Below, piece after piece: positions 59,601-64,000 of a stretch of DNA of 64,000 nucleotides. Under the pieces are notes generated by a model. It saw only the letters and a program-made list of their open reading frames with translations, was not told the DNA's origin and did no database searches. The stretch is from Episyrphus balteatus. Taxonomy: Eukaryota > Arthropoda > Insecta > Diptera > Syrphidae. The position numbers were made by a program, and so were the translations under genes. The stretch spans positions 159,933,718 through 159,997,717 of the forward strand of contig NC_079134.1 of the NCBI RefSeq assembly GCF_945859705.1. Reading direction: 5' to 3'. Within the stretch, counting starts at the first letter, position 1. Every line of letters starts with the position of its first letter.

Positions 59601-62468
59601 ATTTAAACTCTGAAATTAAATTGCGTTAACTTTTTCCCCGCAAAACTTCTATACGAGTGGATAGAGCCTGTGGGCCTTTTAAGTCATCTAAATATAGAAT
59701 TCGGCGAAAAAAGTGTCAAGCAGACTTTTAAGAAGGATACTTAATGATGCTGAGTTGTACAGACAGGTAAGCAAGAAAAATCCAATGATATAAAAAGACA
59801 CATGAAAGATCACCTTACATTAGCTTAAAAACATCTGAATAAAAACATGCAGTTTTGAATGAGAGTCTTTTGGAGTGATGAAATAAAGGTTAACCGCATT
59901 GGAACCGATGACAAAACATTTGTCCATCGCCTAAAATGTTAAAAGGACAAGCCAAAATATTATCTCAAGACGATGAAACTATGAGGATAGGATTTGATGG
60001 TCTGGGGCGCATTTTCCTGGCATGGTAAGGATCCATTGGTTAGGTGGATGGCAGAATTGATAAATTCTTTTGTCTTAATATTACATTAGAATACCGAGGA
60101 ACCATATTTCTCGCCAGTTAATTAGATATTCATACATTACAATGACCCAAAAATGCATCAGAAATAGTACAAGATAGGTTTTCGGACGAAAAAATCGATG
60201 TTTGCACCTAGCCATCTCAAATTCACAATCTTAACCCCATAGAAAATTTATAAATTGATGTCAAGGTTAAGCGTGGGAAAAGAAAATTGAAAAATTCAAA
60301 AGATCTTTGGGCCAGAATCAAAGAAGCGTGGTACCGTACTCCACAAAGTGGATACCAAACATTAGTTGAAAGTTTAACAAAGAGGTGCGAAGGAACTTCG
60401 AAAACTGTGGTCTACTAACAAGTTACTAACTTAGTAGTATTTAATTTATTGGAAATGGTAAGAATTTTTGCTTAGAAATGATTATTTTAATGATTTTCGG
60501 AATGTGTGCTATTTCTTTGTCCACAAGAAAAAAGGATATTCTCTACAAATTATAATTTTTTAAAATTGAATTGAAATAAAATAAATTATAATTGTTAATT
60601 TTATGAATTCCCATAAGCTAATGCATGTCCTGATATAAAAATTATAATATATAAGTTAATAGGTCCCAAATAAATCCAATTTTTGTAAGAAAAATAAAAA
60701 GTGTGCTATTTCTTTGTCTATAGCTGTATAAGGCCGATTTTCTTCACTATTACTCAACTTGAAGCAAACTCGAGCGTTGGCGAACTTGAGAGTTGACATC
60801 AACTCGAAAGTTGAGACACAAGTTGAGAATTTGTTTTCTTCACTATTTTTTTCTCAACTCTCGAGTTTTAAAAACAGAAGTTGGCCAACATCAAGTTTGA
60901 AAAATATCCCTGGGATATTTGTGACAGTTAATAGAAATCTGTCAGTTTTAAATATGAAAAGCAATCGTGTATGTCATTTAAAACGAAGTTGTGCATTTTT
61001 TGTTAGTTCAAAAAGTAAAATTCGTTTTTAAATTAGAAATAAAATTATATCGTTGTTTAGAATGCATTTTTCTTTGTTTTTTTTTGCTATAAATTAATTT
61101 TAAACATATCTCTCTTTTTGTGTAAGTTTGTGCTTTGTGTGTGTGCCTCTCAATAATTTTGAAATAATGTTAAAGGAAATCGGTGGAAAAGGTGTGTCAT
61201 AGTTTTTTATCTTATCATAACTGTTTGCCTTAGAAAAATATGTTTTCATAAATTTGATTTAAAGTGCATCAATGAGCGATTTAAATGAACGTGGAAGTAA
61301 ACCCTTTGATACGTGCATTGCATAATGTACGTAATGTGTAAATTTTTCTTTAAAAAAAATTCCTAAGAGCCATTTCATGTATTATTTTTCAGGCATACAA
61401 AATATTTTTTTTTTGTTTTTATCGCGATATTCAGCATAAAAAAACGTTTGAAACAAAAAATTGAAAGAAAAAACATGACATTTCATAAAAAATCTCAAGT
61501 TTGCTCTCTCAACTTCTACTAATTTCGGAAGTTGAGAAAACCAGAAGTTGATCAACTCGAGAGTTGAGAAACGAAAGTTGAAACTGTCAACTTTTAGTGA
61601 AGAAAAACAAAATCACAAGTTGAGAATAAAAATCCTCAAGTTGAGTTCAACTTGTAGTGAAGAAAATGGCTCTAAATCTTTCTGCTTTCTGGAAAATTTT
61701 AAAAAGTTGAAAATTGTTGGCCAGGTCCTAGGTCCCTTCCATTTCTGCAAATTAATTACATACACTCACACAAAAATGGTTGAGAATTGTTAGCCACTAG
61801 CCCTTGCTCCTTCATGGGATGACGTGCCCAACTTTATCCCATGAAAAGCTTTACCATTGTCCACACTTTGCTACTTTACTTTGAGCATTCATTTTTATCT
61901 TCACTAAATTATCGATTTTTCTCGTTTTCTGATAAAAAGTCAAGGATTAAATTCATTATATTGAAAATTCTTACCAAAATCAGCCAATTTAAGTTCGCCA
62001 TTTTTATTGATTAATAAATTCTGTGGCTTCAAATCACGATGCAGGACATTGTGGCTATGACAGAATGCCAAACCACGCAACAGTTGTAACATAAAACTCC
62101 GACAAACTGACATGTCGATGTCTCCATTCAAACTATCAAAGTATTTCTTCAGATCCTGGTCGCAATGCTCGAAGACTAGAGTTAATTTTCTGTCAGAATG
62201 GAGGACATCGTAAAGACGGACAATATTTTTGTGCTTTAATTCCTACCAAAAAAGAATCTCATTAAAATGATGAAGATTTTTATACAAATTAATTCTCAAC
62301 TTTAAGGAGACAAATTTCACGCAAAGCTGAACTTGGAACACCTTCGTCGTCTTCATCTAATCGAACTCGCTTCAGAGCGACAATTTCCATAGTTTCACGA
62401 TTTCGTCCTTTGAAGACTGTTCCGTAGGTGCCTTCACCGATTTTTTCTAACTTTTCATATTTTTGCAT
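56645..62468 (-). CDS. Cdk5: Cyclin-dependent kinase 5
   Basis: Proline-directed Ser/Thr kinase activated by p35, acting mainly in neurons (axon patterning, synapses, cytoskeleton). Exons, in minus-strand order: 62468-62301, 62242-61975, 57153-56869, 56808-56645; all GT-AG and in phase, 294 aa. It shows the glycine loop GEGTYGTV with Tyr15, Lys33 and the Cdk5-type PSSALRE helix (45-51). The catalytic HRDLKPQN has Asp126, and the metal-binding DFG has Asp144. The activation segment includes Ser159 (CYSAEVVTLWYRPPDVL), which distinguishes Cdk5 from Cdks with Thr at that place. Length matches fly Cdk5. Intron 2 is 4.8 kb and carries a Tc1 element and a foldback element; the others are 58-60 bp. 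The intron 2 acceptor (TTTAAG) has a weak pyrimidine tract. It is convergent with MED23. Confidence 0.97.
57154..58520. other. Cdk5: Cdk5 intron 2, distal part
   Basis: Non-coding. The word CTGTACTCTGTACG or part of it recurs three times at about 57450-57566, separated by TATATTCTATATTC-like AT runs. A GAACT pentamer repeat is at about 57650-57667. ACAGATACAAATAC-type short repeats are at about 57738-57765. The block at 58085-58210 is less AT-rich; nothing recognisable. Confidence 0.45.
58521..59125. repeat. Repeat unit with inverted and direct copies
   Basis: TCTAGCAGCTCTAGTTCTTG near 58535 is inverted at about 58780-58797 (AACTAGAGCTCCTAGAAAG) and again at 59058-59079 (AAAACTAGAGCTGCTAGAAA). 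After the two later copies, GATTTTT, then a CC-CAAATC/CCCAAATG motif, follows at the same spacing, so they form a direct repeat of about 280 bp. An inverted-repeat element with an internal duplication is inferred. Confidence 0.5.
59130..60726. mobile_element. Tc1-like transposon, 1597 bp, IR/DR type, decayed
   Basis: TA flanks both ends (59128-59129 and 60727-60728). Each end carries two copies of GTGGACAAAGAAATAGCAC about 197 bp apart: 59134-59154 and 59331-59351 on the left, 60504-60524 and 60701-60721 inverted on the right. This is the IR/DR layout known from Tc1 and Sleeping Beauty type elements. The length is typical for Tc1. It lies in intron 2 of Cdk5, with its relic transposase reading opposite to Cdk5. 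Confidence 0.9.
59640..60420 (+). pseudogene. Broken Tc1 transposase
   Basis: Fragments of a Tc1 transposase lie in order across several frames: the helix-turn-helix piece LLRRILNDAELYRQVSKKNP, then WSDEIKVNRIGTDDKTFV (first catalytic Asp), MVWGAFSWHG, NDPKMHQ (second Asp, near the usual DNDPKH), and PSQIHNLNPIENL (catalytic Glu). Stop codons and frameshifts separate them. The three acidic residues of the DD34E type are recognisable, but no protein can be made. Confidence 0.85.
60732..61672. mobile_element. 941-bp foldback element, TAA flanks
   Basis: GGCCGATTTTCTTCACTA at the left is inverted at the right (TAGTGAAGAAAATGGCTC). TAA stands outside both ends (60729-60731 and 61673-61675). Both arms repeat variants of CAACTTGAG/CTCAACTTG and CAACTCGAGAGTTGA many times. 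The interior is non-coding. Its left flank directly abuts the TA duplication of the Tc1 element. Open frames in it are repeat shadows. Confidence 0.75.
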
Positions 62469-62773
62469 TTTTATTTTTATTGTTGATTAATTACTGGAAG
62501 TTATGGAGGGTTTTTAGTTTAAGATTTTTCTTTTATTAAATTTTTTTTAATTGGATTTTCGGCAAAATAAAATCTATTTTCAACCACTTGAGTGTGCAAA
62601 AAAAAAACAAATTTCTGTTGTAATTTTGTCTGTCAGCTGATTTGTGATGTGCGTGCGCTAGAGATGTGCTGAAGATGAACAAATAAGTAGGTTTGAGAAG
62701 TTGTGGCTTGGCAAAACGTTATCGATTTTAATCAAAAAAATAGAGGGTGTCTCAAAAACAAAATTTATTATTA
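62469..62773. other. Cdk5: Cdk5 upstream region
   Basis: The 5' flank and probable promoter of Cdk5. A less AT-rich patch (GTGATGTGCGTGCGCTAG, 62646-62663) lies about 180 bp before the start codon. No defined core element is claimed. Repeat sequence begins at about 62774. Confidence 0.35.
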
Positions 62774-62903
62774 CAAAAGCAACATTTTTGACAGACAGCT
62801 GCCAAAGTATATGTACAGTGGTGCCAAATGTTTGCATGGATTTCAAAAATCTCGATGTCGTTTTTTTGCACAAAATCTATATAGATAAACAAAAAAACAC
62901 AGC
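62774..62903. mobile_element. Right-end fragment of the 834-bp element family
   Basis: 130 bp closely match 34360-34493, the right end of the element at 33660-34493, ending CACAGC where the full copy ends CACACC. Only this end is present. It is joined through TAATA to a second copy starting at 62909. Confidence 0.75.
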
Positions 62904-62908
62904 TAATA

Positions 62909-64000
62909 GGTGTGTTTTTTTGTTTATCTATATAGATTTTGTGCAAAAAAACTACATCGAGATTTTTGAAATCAAAACAATTTACGTGTTAAAGCCTGGT
63001 ACGCTGCTCGAGCTAAATTTTAGCCGAGATAAAATTCCCATACAAGTTATCGATAATTTGTATGGGATCCATTTTAGCTCGGCTAAAAATTTTCGATAAT
63101 TTATATGGGAGCTAAAATTTAGCGCGAGCAGCGTACCAGTACTAAGCCTGGTACGCTGCTCGCGCTAAATTTTAGCTCCCATACAAATTATCGAAAATTT
63201 TTAGCCGAGAATGGATCCCATACAAGTTATCGATAACTTGTATGGGAATTTTATCTCAGCTAAAATTTAGCGCGAGCAGCGTACCAGGCTTCAAGCCTGG
63301 TACGCTGCTCGCGCTAAATTTTAGCTCCCATACAAATTATCGAAAATTTTTAGCCGAGATAAAATGGATCCCATACAAGTTATCGATAACTTGTATAGGA
63401 ATTTTATCTGAGCTAAAATTTAGCTCGAGCAGCGTACCAGGCTTTAAAAACAACAAAAACTTTATCTGTATAGATTTTTGAAAAATCCAGATAATTATCC
63501 AGATTTTACTTTCTCTCGATAAAAACAGTAGTGCCAAGGTAGTTTAATTGTTGTGTTCATACAGAAATATCTGAAAATATTAACAAAAAAAAAAAAAAGC
63601 GGAGAAAACGAGGTTTGGAAAAAACTCTCATAGAAAAAAATAATCAAAAATTTGTTTGACATGGTTGCATTGAAATGTTAATATCTCGAGATATACGCAA
63701 TGCACTTTTCAGATAAAAGTCTTAAATGGATCCTTATAAGATTGTTGAACAGATATGTATATAAAATTACCAAAGTTTTTTCGAAAAATTAGAAATAAAA
63801 ATAAAAAAGTTTTTACATTAGATTTTTTAAAAATCGACAAAAAATTCAATATGGCTACCTTAAAACGCTTATAACACAAGAACGACGCAACTAATGTTAA
63901 TGGTCATGGTCTTAAAATGTAGCTAAGAATATACAGATAATTTTTGGTTGTTTTGTGAAAAAATTTTTTTTGAATCCAGCATGGATGCCATGGCCATATG
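62909..64000. mobile_element. Second copy of the 834-bp element, cut by the window end
   Basis: From GGTGTGTTTTTTTG onward it matches 33660-34285 nearly base for base (for example TTTGTTTGACATGGTTGCAT and CTCGAGATATACGCAATGC). It is interrupted by a 450-bp insertion at 62993-63443 that the first copy lacks. It continues beyond the window. Confidence 0.85.
62993..63443. repeat. Tandem array of three palindromic units, AGCCTGGTACGC family
   Basis: Three units (about 62993-63139, 63145-63290, 63294-63443) each begin AGCCTGGTACGCTGCTCG and end with the inverse (the first lacks its last bases). Each is itself palindromic, with TTAGCTCCCATACAAATTAT, CGAAAATTTTTAGC and CAAGTTATCGATAA words. Short spacers (TACTA and TCA) separate them. 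Relative to the sister copy at 33660, the whole array is an insertion, bounded by TTAA on both sides (62989-62992 and 63444-63447). There is no sequence similarity to the 45338-45780 units beyond the ends. Confidence 0.9.

Noticed and set aside
63000..63440. Clustered short repeats at 63.0-63.4 kb as a CRISPR array
   Set aside because: The repeats are palindromic ~147-bp units without unique spacers, in a eukaryotic intron/intergenic setting.

Overview
The window looks like part of a fly (Diptera, probably Brachycera) nuclear genome. The DNA is very AT-rich, genes are split by short GT-AG introns, and the recognisable proteins read like Drosophila orthologues. About a fifth of the window is gene body. 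The rest is AT-rich non-coding DNA crowded with short inverted-repeat transposable elements. I worked without searches, so protein names rest on motifs and remembered family features, and exon borders were derived by hand from splice signals and reading-frame continuity.

Layout. 1-21 kb has no supported gene; it holds several foldback or palindromic elements, a tandem duplication and a LINE scrap. 21.5-28.7 kb (minus strand) is the mitochondrial DnaJ co-chaperone l(2)tid/DNAJA3, with seven exons and two alternative C-termini. 28.7-35.4 kb is intergenic with nested inverted-repeat elements. 35.4-41.8 kb (plus) is a complete CYP4-family cytochrome P450 (CYP4ac-like) in eight exons; its 4.4-kb first intron holds a 5'-truncated LINE with target-site duplications. 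42.6-43.1 kb (plus) is a small three-exon gene for an unrecognised membrane protein. 43.2-46.0 kb is a 2.7-kb composite element with ~185-bp inverted ends, filled with other elements. 46.4-55.2 kb (plus) is Mediator subunit MED23 in 21 exons, ending in a long glutamine-rich tail. 56.6-62.5 kb (minus, convergent with MED23) is Cdk5 in four exons; its 4.8-kb third intron holds a decayed Tc1 transposon and a foldback element. 62.8-64.0 kb is a repeat whose sister copy lies at 33.7-34.5 kb.

The genes are housekeeping (Mediator transcription complex, mitochondrial protein folding, Cdk5 kinase) plus one detoxification-type P450. They show no sign of forming one pathway.

The most unusual signal is in the non-coding DNA. 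Several unrelated element families share two habits. First, the arms of foldback elements are built from one short degenerate word repeated many times, with a different word in each family. Second, elements sit end-to-end in tandem with only a single copy of the presumed target site between them. Two independent arrays of three palindromic units each (45.3-45.8 kb and 63.0-63.4 kb) show the second habit; one has an empty-site counterpart inside this same window.
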